Assembly: GCA_964581385.1 (NCBI GenBank) | Contig: CAZOOK010000017.1 | Span: forward strand, 67,495-131,494 | Length of the DNA: 64,000 bases | Direction: 5' to 3' | From: CAZOOK01 sp964581385 | GTDB taxonomy: Bacteria; Pseudomonadota; Gammaproteobacteria; Nevskiales; Nevskiaceae | In this document: piece by piece, positions 1 through 7,349 of the stretch | How positions within the stretch are numbered: position 1 is the stretch's first letter | Layout of the letters: each line of letters opens with the position of its first letter | The notes under the pieces: model-generated | The model's input: only the letters and a program-made list of their open reading frames with translations | Databases searched by the model: none | What the model was told of the DNA's origin: nothing | Translations under genes and position numbers: made by a program

Positions 1-1
1 C

Positions 2-751
2 GGCAGTGGGGCCAGCGATGCAAAGATTTTTATCGACGGCACTTATGAATACGACAGCCCGAGTAACGTCATTACGGGTGCGATCGACGGAGTCACGCTC
101 AATCTGTTGAGCCAGCAGCCGGGGACGCAAAATACGCTTACGGTTACAAACGATACACAGGGCGCAGTCAGCGCAGTTCAGAGTTTCGTCAATAACTACA
201 ACAGTGCACTGGCCATGCTCAATCAGGCGACCGCCTACAACTCCACGACACAGATCGCCGGTCCACTGCAAAGCGATATTTCGATTCGATCGCTGATCGG
301 TCAGATGCAATCGATTGCAGGCGGAAGTCTGCCCTCTCCAGTTTTCGGCGTCAGCACTCTGTCGCAGATCGGCATCACGACCAATAAGGACGGTTCGCTG
401 AGCTTGGATACCTCGACTTTGAGTGCCGCGCTTCAGAGCAACGCGCAAGGTGTGCAGGCGTTGCTGTCACAGCCCAGCACCAGCCTCGGCGCCAAGCTCG
501 ACACGGTGTTGACCGGTTTCGTCGGCAGCGGCGGTCTGATCGACGCGGAGACTACGGGATTACAGACCCAGGTTCAGAATTTGGTGTCCCAGATTACGAG
601 CCTGAATCAACGTTCGGCGGATCTGACGCAGATGTATACGAGTCAATTCAATTCCATTGGCACCATCGTCAGCCAGTATACGAATATGGCCACCTATATT
701 ACGCAGCTCACCGCGCAGTTTTCGAAGGGCACATCGTCTAGCGGTGGGTAA
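2..751 (+). CDS. fliD: Flagellar filament cap protein FliD, C-terminal part
   Basis: The frame is open from the left edge, so only about 249 C-terminal residues are visible. FliD forms the pentameric cap at the filament tip under which flagellin folds. Diagnostic features are the segment reading SNVITGAIDGVTLNLL near the left edge, the T/N/S/Q-rich middle, and a C-terminal helical stretch (Q-N-L-V-S-Q-I-T-S-L-N-Q-R) ending in polar residues, as in the FliD C-terminal domain. fliS follows in the same direction, the usual late-gene order. The start lies outside the window. Confidence 0.93.
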   Translation, partial: GSGASDAKIFIDGTYEYDSPSNVITGAIDGVTLNLLSQQPGTQNTLTVTNDTQGAVSAVQSFVNNYNSALAMLNQATAYNSTTQIAGPLQSDISIRSLIGQMQSIAGGSLPSPVFGVSTLSQIGITTNKDGSLSLDTSTLSAALQSNAQGVQALLSQPSTSLGAKLDTVLTGFVGSGGLIDAETTGLQTQVQNLVSQITSLNQRSADLTQMYTSQFNSIGTIVSQYTNMATYITQLTAQFSKGTSSSGG

Positions 752-875
752 TATCCAGAATCGTCAGATCTTTGCTTCAAGCGCTTGTCTGGTCGAGCGC
801 GCGAGCAAGATGCGCGCATCGTATTTCGTACTCGGCTGCGGTGTTTTTAATGTGTTCCGGAATATACTTTTAGGG

Positions 876-902
876 TTAAGTTTCGACTTCCGGCGCCGAT
901 GC
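876..902 (+). promoter_or_regulatory. FliA (sigma28) promoter for fliS
   Basis: TTAAGTTT, an 11-base spacer and GCCGATGC match the sigma28 consensus TAAAGTTT-N11-GCCGATAA with few mismatches and exact spacing. Transcription would begin near 910, downstream of a possible GTG/ATG at about 899 but upstream of the ATG at 935. It therefore supports the shorter FliS start and places fliS in the late flagellar class. Confidence 0.7.
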
Positions 903-934
903 TTGGGGTAAGAATCCAAAGCGGAATTTTTCAT

Positions 935-1336
935 ATGTCGAACACGTCCCACGCAGCCGCATTGCGCTACTATAGAGACTCTGGCACCGCTGCTGTAGCC
1001 TGCGATGCATCCCCACACCGGTTGGTAACGATGCTGTATGACGGCGTCATCGAACGTCTCGGCCGGGGTGTCAGTTCGCTCGCCGCCGGTGATATCGTCG
1101 GCAAGGTGCGGGCAGTGAATTCCGCGATGGAGGTCATCAGCTATCTCCGCGCGATTCTCGATTTTCAGGCCGGTGGCGACCTCGCGCGCCAGTTTGACTC
1201 GTTGTACGATTACATGCTGCGCCGGTTGACGCAGGCCAACGCCGCCAACGACCCGGAAGGGTTGCGCGAAGTGGCACGCCTGGTCAATACCTTGAAATCG
1301 GGCTGGGAACAGATTCCGGAGTCGATGCGCGGCTGA
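935..1336 (+). CDS. fliS: Flagellin export chaperone FliS
   Basis: This 133-residue helical protein has the normal FliS length. FliS binds the flagellin C-terminus in the cytosol and prevents premature polymerisation before export. The N-terminus (ALRYYRDSG) and the segment SPHRLVTMLYDGVIERL match the FliS signature Y..n.v.ta.p..l..mLydg. The start at 935 is preferred over an upstream in-frame codon at 899 because the sigma28 promoter would initiate downstream of 899. The PilZ-like gene follows after 63 bases. Confidence 0.93.
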   Translation: MSNTSHAAALRYYRDSGTAAVACDASPHRLVTMLYDGVIERLGRGVSSLAAGDIVGKVRAVNSAMEVISYLRAILDFQAGGDLARQFDSLYDYMLRRLTQANAANDPEGLREVARLVNTLKSGWEQIPESMRG

Positions 1337-1399
1337 TGCGGTGCGCCTGATGGTCCGCCGCTTGCACGGGTCCTCATCGATACTTAATGGCGGGTTGAC

Positions 1400-1957
1400 A
1401 TGCAAGCGCAAAGCGATCTGTTCGACGGCGCCATCAGTTATTCGGACGAACTGCCGCTGGAATGGCTGCCGGCCGGATCTTCGACGTCGCCAAGCGATGC
1501 TCTGCGGCAAGCGGAATCCAATCTGCGGCTGCTACAAACGATTGCGCAGCTCGAGGATCGTGCCGCACTCAACGACGACCCCGATCCCAACGAGCTTGAG
1601 CTGGCGCGGCTGCATGCCAAGGTCGATGCACTGATTTTCATTGTCGGGGCGGTCTTGCCCCGTCTCGTACGGCTTCCGCCGGTCCGTCCGGTGCGCATAT
1701 CGTGGTGTGGCGTTGTCTGGCGCACTACCGGGCCGGAACTCGCCGTCGGCGATAGCGGTATCGTCGAAATCTACCTTCATCCCGCAGTGCCGAAGCCCCT
1801 GCGGCTCGGAGCCCGTATCGTACGGGCTGAAGAGGGGTGGGTGCGGGCTGATTTCTCGGAAAACCTCCAGCTTTGTCAACAGGCTTTGGAGCGACAAGTA
1901 TTTCTTCGCCATCGACGCGCCGTAGCCGAGCGCCGTAATCTTGAGCGAAGATCCTAA
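1400..1957 (+). CDS. Atypical PilZ-domain-like protein
   Basis: This 185-residue cytosolic protein lies between fliS and the regulator upstream of rpoN, the position occupied by a PilZ-domain gene in Xanthomonas-type flagellar clusters. The N-terminal 90 residues are helical and acidic. Residues about 95-165 look like a small beta-barrel (VRISWCGVVWR, GIVEIYLHP, LGARIVRAEEGWVRADF), consistent with a PilZ fold. The canonical RxxxR and D/NxSxxG c-di-GMP-binding motifs are not seen, so it may be an adaptor rather than a c-di-GMP receptor. The family call rests on context plus strand pattern. An alternative is a FliT-like export chaperone replacement. Confidence 0.62.
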   Translation: MQAQSDLFDGAISYSDELPLEWLPAGSSTSPSDALRQAESNLRLLQTIAQLEDRAALNDDPDPNELELARLHAKVDALIFIVGAVLPRLVRLPPVRPVRISWCGVVWRTTGPELAVGDSGIVEIYLHPAVPKPLRLGARIVRAEEGWVRADFSENLQLCQQALERQVFLRHRRAVAERRNLERRS

Positions 1958-2066
1958 AACGGGATCTGAAGCAGTGTGGTGCCAAGGATGGAAATCGGGG
2001 AGGAGAAGGACATGCCGCACGTGCCGTGCCTTTTGACGGCGCACGCTGACTATAAGATGGAGAAAT

Positions 2067-2714
2067 ATGGGCGTTTTAAGCATTGTCCATGCCGATTCTC
2101 AGCCGCTGGTGCGTGCGGGCATCCGGCGCCTGCTGGAGGCGTTGGAGGGGGTCGTCGTCGTCGCCGAGGCTGGGGATGGCCGCGAGCTGCTGGAGCGTGT
2201 CGTCGCCAAAAGACCGCAGCTGGTGATCACCGAACTGTCCTTGCCCCATGTCAGCGGAATTGAGGCGGCCAAGCGCATCGTGCGCCACATGCCGGGTATC
2301 TATGTACTGTTTTTGTCGGGACAGGCGGAGCAGTCCCAGGTGCGCGCCGCGCTGAAGACCGGGGCTTCCGGGTTCCTGAACAAGGCCGGCGAACCCGCCG
2401 AACTGGAAATGGCGATCCGTGCGGTGATGCGCGGCCAGATCTATCTGAGTCCGAGTGTCTCGCAGCATGCAATCGAGCGCCGGCGCGCGCAGCGCGTCGA
2501 GGAAGGCGTCATCCTTTCGATACGTCAGCGCGAGGTTTTACGCCTGGTCGGTCGCGGCAAATCCACCAAGGAAATTGCCTCGCTTCTGGGTATCGGCAGC
2601 AAGACGGTGGAAACGCACCGGTCACGGCTGATGCAGGCACTCAATCTTCCCAATACGCATGCTTTGATGCATTTCGCGGTCCGCACCATTCTCGAAGCCA
2701 ACGACGAGCGGTAG
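2067..2714 (+). CDS. LuxR-family response regulator with degenerate receiver (Glu56)
   Basis: This 215-residue protein has an N-terminal receiver domain (1-120) and a C-terminal LuxR/FixJ helix-turn-helix (about 145-210: LSIRQREVLRLVGRGKSTKE, KTVETHRSRLMQAL). The usual phospho-acceptor in VIxDLxLP is Glu56 here (LVITELSLP), while the conserved Lys (FLNKAG) and the Ser/Thr switch residue (FLSG) remain. The acidic pocket has a single Asp10. It is therefore probably a constitutively 'on' or phosphorylation-independent DNA-binding regulator. It sits directly upstream of rpoN, suggesting a role in flagellar control. A GGAG lies just before the ATG. Confidence 0.9.
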   Translation: MGVLSIVHADSQPLVRAGIRRLLEALEGVVVVAEAGDGRELLERVVAKRPQLVITELSLPHVSGIEAAKRIVRHMPGIYVLFLSGQAEQSQVRAALKTGASGFLNKAGEPAELEMAIRAVMRGQIYLSPSVSQHAIERRRAQRVEEGVILSIRQREVLRLVGRGKSTKEIASLLGIGSKTVETHRSRLMQALNLPNTHALMHFAVRTILEANDER

Positions 2715-2750
2715 GCCCCGACGGACGGAAGGGTGCGTTCCGCGCATTTC

Positions 2751-2779
2751 TTGACGGATGTAAGAAAAAACATTACACG
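2751..2779 (+). promoter_or_regulatory. Possible sigma70 promoter for rpoN
   Basis: TTGACG at 2751-2756 and TACACG at 2774-2779 are separated by 17 bases in the gap between the regulator and rpoN. The -35 box is good and the -10 box is weak. This is the best candidate seen in the gap, but it is unproven. Confidence 0.25.
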
Positions 2780-2880
2780 AGGTAAGGAATATTCCGATTG
2801 GTTCATGGGCCATAAATCGCGAGCATGCGTTCTAGTGAAACGATTGTTAGCGATGTGGTCGGAACCTGGAGGCGAAGAAC

Positions 2881-4374
2881 ATGAAAAGCGGCGCGAAGGC
2901 AAACATGCGGATGAGCATGAGTCAGACTCAGATCATGACGCCGCAACTGCTGCAGTCGATCCGACTGTTGCAGTTGACTTCACTGGAACTGGAAATGGAC
3001 GTCCGCCAGGCGCTCGATTCCAACCTCATGCTCGAAGAGCCCGAAGAGGAAGCCGACAACACCGACCAGGCCGCTACCGCCGCGCACGCTGAACTGGAGG
3101 CCACAGCAGTTGCCGACGCCAGCCCCGAAGTGGAAGTGAGCGGCTGCGATGTCGCCGCGAGTGAACGTGTCGAAGCTGATTTCGACTGGAGCAGCTCGGA
3201 AAGCTGGTCCGGCGGCGAGCCCGGCGGCGATGATGATCGTGAACCGGCCGTTGCCCGTATCGCCGAAGCTCCGACCCGCGATCCTCGCATGCATGCGCTG
3301 GCGCAGCTGCAACTGGTGGTCACCGATCCGCGTGAGGCCGAACTGGTCGCCTTGATCGTCGATGCCGTCGACGACAACGGATATCTCAGCGAGCCGCTCG
3401 ACGCGATCGCCATGCGTTTCACCGGCTCGCCGGAGGCGGGTCCCGAGGAAATGAAAGCGATTTTGCGTCGTGTGCAAAGTGTCGAACCGACCGGCTTCGG
3501 CGCGCGCGATCTGCGCGAATGCCTGCTGTTGCAACTGGAAGCTCTGCCGGCGCGCACGCCGGGCCTGCGTCTTGCGAGGATTATTGTCTCATCACATCTG
3601 GAAACGCTGGCCGAGCGGAAGATTGCGGTGCTGGCGCAAACACTGGCTGTGCCGGAAAGCCAAGTCGCGCAGGCGGTTGCTCTGATTCGCAGTCTCGATC
3701 CGAAGCCCGGAGCGGCCGGCACGCTGCCGGCGGAGGCGGTGGTTCCGGATGTCGTTATAACGGGCACTGCCGGCGCGTGGAAAGTCGAACTCAATCCCGA
3801 AACACTGCCCCGCGTGCGAATAAACAGGTACTATGAACAACAGGTTACAGGAGGTGGTTCAAGTGGCGCCTATCGTGCGCTGCGGGACCAGCTCAACGAG
3901 GCGCGCTGGTTGGTGCGCGGCCTAGAAATGCGGCATGAAACACTGGTGAAGACCGCGCGAGTGGTCTTTGAGCGGCAACGAGGATTCCTTCGGATTGGCG
4001 AGGAGGGCATGGTGCCATTGACGCTGCGTGAGGTTGCTGAGGCGATCGGTATGCACGAGTCGACGGTTTGTCGCGTCGTTGCCAATAAGCACGTATTGAC
4101 GCCATGGGGCGTTTACCCCCTGAAGGCGTTTTTCCCCACGCATATCACGGGAGTCGATGGCGACACTTCCGGAACCGCGGTGCGGGCGATGATCCGCAAG
4201 ATCATTGACGCCGAAAACCGTGCCCATCCGCTGTGCGATGGCGAGGTCGCTGCGCTTCTTGCTCGTCGCGGCGTGCGTGTGGCGCGGCGGACCGTCGCCA
4301 AATACCGCGAATCGATGCATATTGCGCCCGCGGCATTGCGCGCGCGGACTGTCGCGGCAGCCGTTGCACATTAA
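2881..4374 (+). CDS. rpoN: RNA polymerase sigma-54 factor
   Basis: This 497-residue sigma54 drives the flagellar middle genes together with an AAA+ activator. Region I at the N-terminus is clear (MTPQLLQSIRLLQLTSLELE, Q-rich), followed by an acidic linker, the core-binding domain, a helix-turn-helix (LREVAEAIGMHESTVCRVVA) and the RpoN box ARRTVAKYRE at residues 468-477, which reads the -24 element. GGAGG lies 8 bases before the ATG. Its position beside a VemR-like gene and fleQ matches the dedicated flagellar rpoN2 copy of Xanthomonas. Whether a second rpoN exists elsewhere cannot be told from this window. Confidence 0.97.
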   Translation: MKSGAKANMRMSMSQTQIMTPQLLQSIRLLQLTSLELEMDVRQALDSNLMLEEPEEEADNTDQAATAAHAELEATAVADASPEVEVSGCDVAASERVEADFDWSSSESWSGGEPGGDDDREPAVARIAEAPTRDPRMHALAQLQLVVTDPREAELVALIVDAVDDNGYLSEPLDAIAMRFTGSPEAGPEEMKAILRRVQSVEPTGFGARDLRECLLLQLEALPARTPGLRLARIIVSSHLETLAERKIAVLAQTLAVPESQVAQAVALIRSLDPKPGAAGTLPAEAVVPDVVITGTAGAWKVELNPETLPRVRINRYYEQQVTGGGSSGAYRALRDQLNEARWLVRGLEMRHETLVKTARVVFERQRGFLRIGEEGMVPLTLREVAEAIGMHESTVCRVVANKHVLTPWGVYPLKAFFPTHITGVDGDTSGTAVRAMIRKIIDAENRAHPLCDGEVAALLARRGVRVARRTVAKYRESMHIAPAALRARTVAAAVAH

Positions 4375-4609
4375 TTGCTTGATGCGAAGATGCGAATATG
4401 ATGTCGTCGGCACAGGACCATGGAATGACGACAAACAGGACCAAGGAAGCTCTGAGTAATACTCGCGAGCGACGATGGATCGCACGCGAACGGAGCATGG
4501 ATACCCCAGTGACGATGGAATTGCGCCGGGATTTTCGGCATCGCTCAGGCGCAGATTATCCGACGACGCGGACCGTTCAGGGATTCCCTAATCAGGGGAA
4601 GCTTGAATA

Positions 4610-4987
4610 ATGAAGCGGCTACGGACGCTGCTGGTGGACGACAACAAGTCCTTTCTGGTGCTTTCCAAGCACTTGCTGGCACCTATTGAAGGGCTCGATC
4701 TGGTCGGATTCGGCCATGATGGGTTCGATGCAGTGCGGCTGGCTGACGAGTTGCGCCCGGATCTCATCATCATGGACTTGGTGATGCCAGGGATGAGCGG
4801 CTTGCAGGCTACGCGGCTGATCAAGGCGCAGGACCATCCGCCGCGTATCATAATTGTCAGTCATTATGATGATGCCGAACATCGTGAACACGCATCGCAG
4901 GCCGGAGCGGATGGATTCGTGGAGAAGAACAATTACGAGGTCCAGATCAAAGAGCTGGTCAGGCAGCTGACGGAGGCCGAACAGTAA
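4610..4987 (+). CDS. vemR: Single-domain response regulator, VemR-like
   Basis: This 125-residue CheY-like receiver has no output domain. All key residues are present: Asp10-Asp11 in LLVDDN, phospho-acceptor Asp56 in LIIMDLVMPG, Ser in IIIVSHYDD and Lys in FVEKNN. The stop codon overlaps the fleQ start (TAATG), indicating translational coupling. In Xanthomonas, VemR is encoded between rpoN2 and fleQ and modulates motility and virulence, and this arrangement is the same. The symbol is assigned by synteny plus architecture, and the cognate kinase is not in the window. Confidence 0.82.
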   Translation: MKRLRTLLVDDNKSFLVLSKHLLAPIEGLDLVGFGHDGFDAVRLADELRPDLIIMDLVMPGMSGLQATRLIKAQDHPPRIIIVSHYDDAEHREHASQAGADGFVEKNNYEVQIKELVRQLTEAEQ

Positions 4988-6492
4988 TGTCCGAGTCGCG
5001 CGTACTGGTCATCGATGCGGACTCGGAGCGTGCCGCGGCGCATGCCGCCGTTCTCCAGTTTATTGACTACCGTCCAGTGGTTACGTCGTCGGCTGCGGAT
5101 ATTCGCGTTGAGTCGCATACACCGCAGGACTGGCTTGCCGTGCTCGTCGGCGAGGAATCCGATTGGCCGGCGCTGCGCCGTTTCGTGGACTGGCTCAAGC
5201 GTGACCGTTTTCATCCTCCGCTGCTGGTGCTGCAGCCCTATCACGAGCGCGCGGTTGATCTGCTGGGCCTCGATCGCAGTGCCTGCCTGCCCCTAGACAG
5301 CCCGGTCAAGTACTCGCAGTTGAACGATCTGCTGCGACGTGCCGGTCTGCTGAAGATGGAACAGCAGGAAGCGATCATGCGCACGCCCGGACCAACCGGG
5401 AATTCGGTGGTGATCCGCCGTGTGCGCCAGATGATCGGGCAGGTGGCGCCCTACGACAGCACCGTGCTCATCACCGGCGAATCCGGCACCGGCAAGGAAG
5501 TCGCCGCGCGTGCGATCCACGATCAGTCGCCGCGGCGCGAACGACCGTTCGTGGCGGTCAACTGCGGCGCGATTCCTTCCGAACTGCTCGAATCGGAACT
5601 GTTCGGCCACGAGAAAGGAGCGTTCACCGGCGCCATCACCGCCCGCAAGGGACGTTTCGAGATGGCGGACGGCGGCACTCTGTTCCTCGATGAAATCGGC
5701 GATATGTCGCTGCCGATGCAGGTCAAGATCCTGCGCGTACTGCAGGAGCGCAGCTTTGAGCGTGTCGGTTCCTCGCGCAGCCAGCGCTGCGATGTACGCA
5801 TCATCGCCGCGACGCACCGTAATCTTGAGGATGGGATCGTCAAAGGCACCTTCCGCGAAGATCTTTTCTACCGCCTGAACGTGTTTCCGATCGAGATGCC
5901 GCCGTTGCGCGAGCGCCTCGAGGACCTGCCGATGCTGATCGATGACATCATCGCGGCGATGGAGCGGCATGGACATGGCTCGGTGCGCATCGCGCCGGAT
6001 GCGATCCACGCGTTGCGGGCTTATCACTGGCCCGGCAACGTGCGCGAGTTGTCGAATCTGGTCGAGCGCGTCGCGGTGCTGCATCCCAGTGCGGAAGTGA
6101 CCGCTGCCGAACTGCCGCAGCGATACCGCAGCACGGAGACCAAACCGGCCGGGTCGCCTTCATCGGCGCCATCGGTAGCGTCTGAGCGAGCCCAGGCGAT
6201 GGCCATCGCCGAACCCGTCGCGCTGCTGCATGAGGAAGCAGTCGCCGGGGACCACGAGGCGGAGCTGCCGGGCCTGGATTCCGCTTCGGTGGTCTGGTCG
6301 GCGCAATTGCCGCCGGAAGGCGTCAATCTGAAGGATCACATCGAATCGATTGAGATCGCGCTGATCCGTCAGGCGCTCACACAAAGTTCCGGCGTCGTCG
6401 CGCATGCCGCGAAATTGCTCAACACGCGGCGCACGACTTTGGTTGAAAAGCTGCGCAAGTATGGTCTCCAGCGCGAGACCATTGACGACTGA
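4987..6492 (+). CDS. fleQ: Sigma54-dependent flagellar master activator FleQ
   Basis: This 501-residue enhancer-binding protein has an N-terminal FleQ-type pseudo-receiver (1-125) without the phosphorylation pocket. The central AAA+ domain has Walker A GESGTGKE from residue 164 and the sigma54-contacting GAFTGA loop from residue 211. The C-terminal Fis-type helix-turn-helix is at about 455-495 (AAKLLNTRRTTLVEKLRKYG). In Pseudomonas, FleQ activates flagellar genes with RpoN and binds c-di-GMP through its AAA+ domain. It overlaps the VemR-like gene by one base. Likely targets in this window are the sigma54 sites before fliE, fliL and the PAS-GGDEF gene. Confidence 0.95.
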   Translation: MSESRVLVIDADSERAAAHAAVLQFIDYRPVVTSSAADIRVESHTPQDWLAVLVGEESDWPALRRFVDWLKRDRFHPPLLVLQPYHERAVDLLGLDRSACLPLDSPVKYSQLNDLLRRAGLLKMEQQEAIMRTPGPTGNSVVIRRVRQMIGQVAPYDSTVLITGESGTGKEVAARAIHDQSPRRERPFVAVNCGAIPSELLESELFGHEKGAFTGAITARKGRFEMADGGTLFLDEIGDMSLPMQVKILRVLQERSFERVGSSRSQRCDVRIIAATHRNLEDGIVKGTFREDLFYRLNVFPIEMPPLRERLEDLPMLIDDIIAAMERHGHGSVRIAPDAIHALRAYHWPGNVRELSNLVERVAVLHPSAEVTAAELPQRYRSTETKPAGSPSSAPSVASERAQAMAIAEPVALLHEEAVAGDHEAELPGLDSASVVWSAQLPPEGVNLKDHIESIEIALIRQALTQSSGVVAHAAKLLNTRRTTLVEKLRKYGLQRETIDD

Positions 6493-6502
6493 ACACACGC
6501 CT

Positions 6503-6820
6503 TAGGGTCTGTCGTCAAACTCCCTGATCACTGCGTTGCTGTCCCCAAGGGCGTCGCAGCGGCCCCGCCCGCACCCACGCTACGCGGCACCGTGGCGGGG
6601 CCTTCAGGCGCAGTCCGCCGGGCATGGTGGTTCCATGTCCAAGGACTGCAACGCCGGCCGTCGTCCTTGGGAACGCAACCCGGAGGGACGGCCCCTGCCG
6701 GGGCGCATCGCCACGTCACGGGCTCCTCGCGTACGTCCAGTACGCCACCGTCGCCCCTTCCTTGCGCTGCGCCCCGGCAGGGGCCGTCGCAGTGACCAGG
6801 GAGTTTGACGACAGGCCCTA
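6503..6820 (+). mobile_element. Palindromic MITE-like element, copy A
   Basis: This 318-bp non-coding element is bounded by TA (TAGGG...CCCTA). Its 32-base terminal arms (6503-6534 and 6789-6820) are inverted copies matching at 30 of 32 positions. Inside are further inverted pairs: 6536-6553 with 6662-6679, 6561-6569 with 6594-6602, 6610-6616 with 6643-6649, a perfect 20-base pair 6688-6707 with 6768-6787, and GCGTAC/GTACGC at 6729-6745. Copies at 51170 and 47658 share the loop sequences but have different stem sequences. It lies between fleQ and fliE, upstream of the fliE promoter. TA ends suggest an IS630/Tc1-type transposase acting in trans (inference). Confidence 0.75.
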
Positions 6821-6952
6821 GTGCCGGACTTTCGGCGCCCGTGTTTTTTTTCCCGCGCTATTTCTTGGCCGGAATTTCCAGCAGCGCGACAGAAACCCGT
6901 CACGACGCACCGTCCAGCTGCTGAAAAATCCATGTAAAACAGGTCGCCGGCC

Positions 6953-6969
6953 GAGGCACAGGACTTGCT
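6953..6969 (+). promoter_or_regulatory. Sigma54 promoter of the fliE operon
   Basis: GAGGCAC-AGGAC-TTGCT carries the invariant GG (6955-6956) and GC (6967-6968) exactly 10 bases apart and matches GGCAC and TTGCW. The predicted start of transcription is near 6980. A GTG at 6973 that would extend fliE is upstream of this, so translation must start at the ATG at 7018. Confidence 0.85.
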
Positions 6970-7017
6970 CTAGTGCCTCGGGTTAATAGCAATTCGAATA
7001 TCTCGAACATCCGGCGC

Positions 7018-7341
7018 ATGAATACGATCGACGTGAACAGTGTGCTCGCGCAGATCCGCGTACTGAGCACGCAGGCGCAAGGTGCCTCGCAAAAGGCACC
7101 GGTCCAGCAGAGCAGTGGCAGCGGCTTCGGCACGCTGGTCAGCGGCTCGATCGATCAGGTCAATGGTTTGCAGCAGCAGGCGTCGAAGCTACAGGACAAG
7201 TTCGAGATGGGCGATCCCAACACCGATCTTTCAAGCGTCATGCTGGCTACCAGCAAGGCGCAGGTTTCATTCCGCGCGATGGTCGAAGTGCGCAACCGCC
7301 TGGTCAATGCGTACCAGGAAATCATGAACATGCCGATCTGA
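7018..7341 (+). CDS. fliE: Flagellar hook-basal body protein FliE
   Basis: This 107-residue protein links the MS ring to the proximal rod. The C-terminal half is characteristic: V-M-L-A-T-S-K-A-Q-V-S-F-R-A-M-V-E-V-R-N, then LVNAYQEIMNMPI. The start at 7018 (MNTIDVNSVLAQI) is set by the upstream sigma54 promoter, which excludes the longer reading. It is the first gene of the fliEFGHIJK operon, with fliF after 8 bases. Confidence 0.95.
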   Translation: MNTIDVNSVLAQIRVLSTQAQGASQKAPVQQSSGSGFGTLVSGSIDQVNGLQQQASKLQDKFEMGDPNTDLSSVMLATSKAQVSFRAMVEVRNRLVNAYQEIMNMPI

Positions 7342-7349
7342 GCTGACCT

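Noticed and set aside
899..934. Longer N-terminus for FliS starting at 899
   Set aside because: The sigma28 promoter at 876-902 would start transcription downstream of it.
1352..1365. GG-N10-GC arrangement (TGGTCCGCCGCTTGCA) before the PilZ-like gene
   Set aside because: It deviates at two core positions from TGGCAC, and the gene is already downstream of the fliS promoter; too weak to list.
4398..4610. 70-codon frame ending in TAATG at the start of the VemR-like gene
   Set aside because: The stop-start overlap is tempting, but the peptide is Arg-rich with no family feature and looks like random translation of the leader.
4987..6492. Overlapping rpoN, vemR-like and fleQ arrangement as a novel system
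   Set aside because: The order is known from Xanthomonas flagellar clusters, so it is useful for classification but not new.
6536..6808. Several overlapping short open frames inside palindromic element A (and similarly in B)
   Set aside because: They exist in several frames and on both strands because the DNA is palindromic and stop-poor; copies A and B do not conserve any frame.
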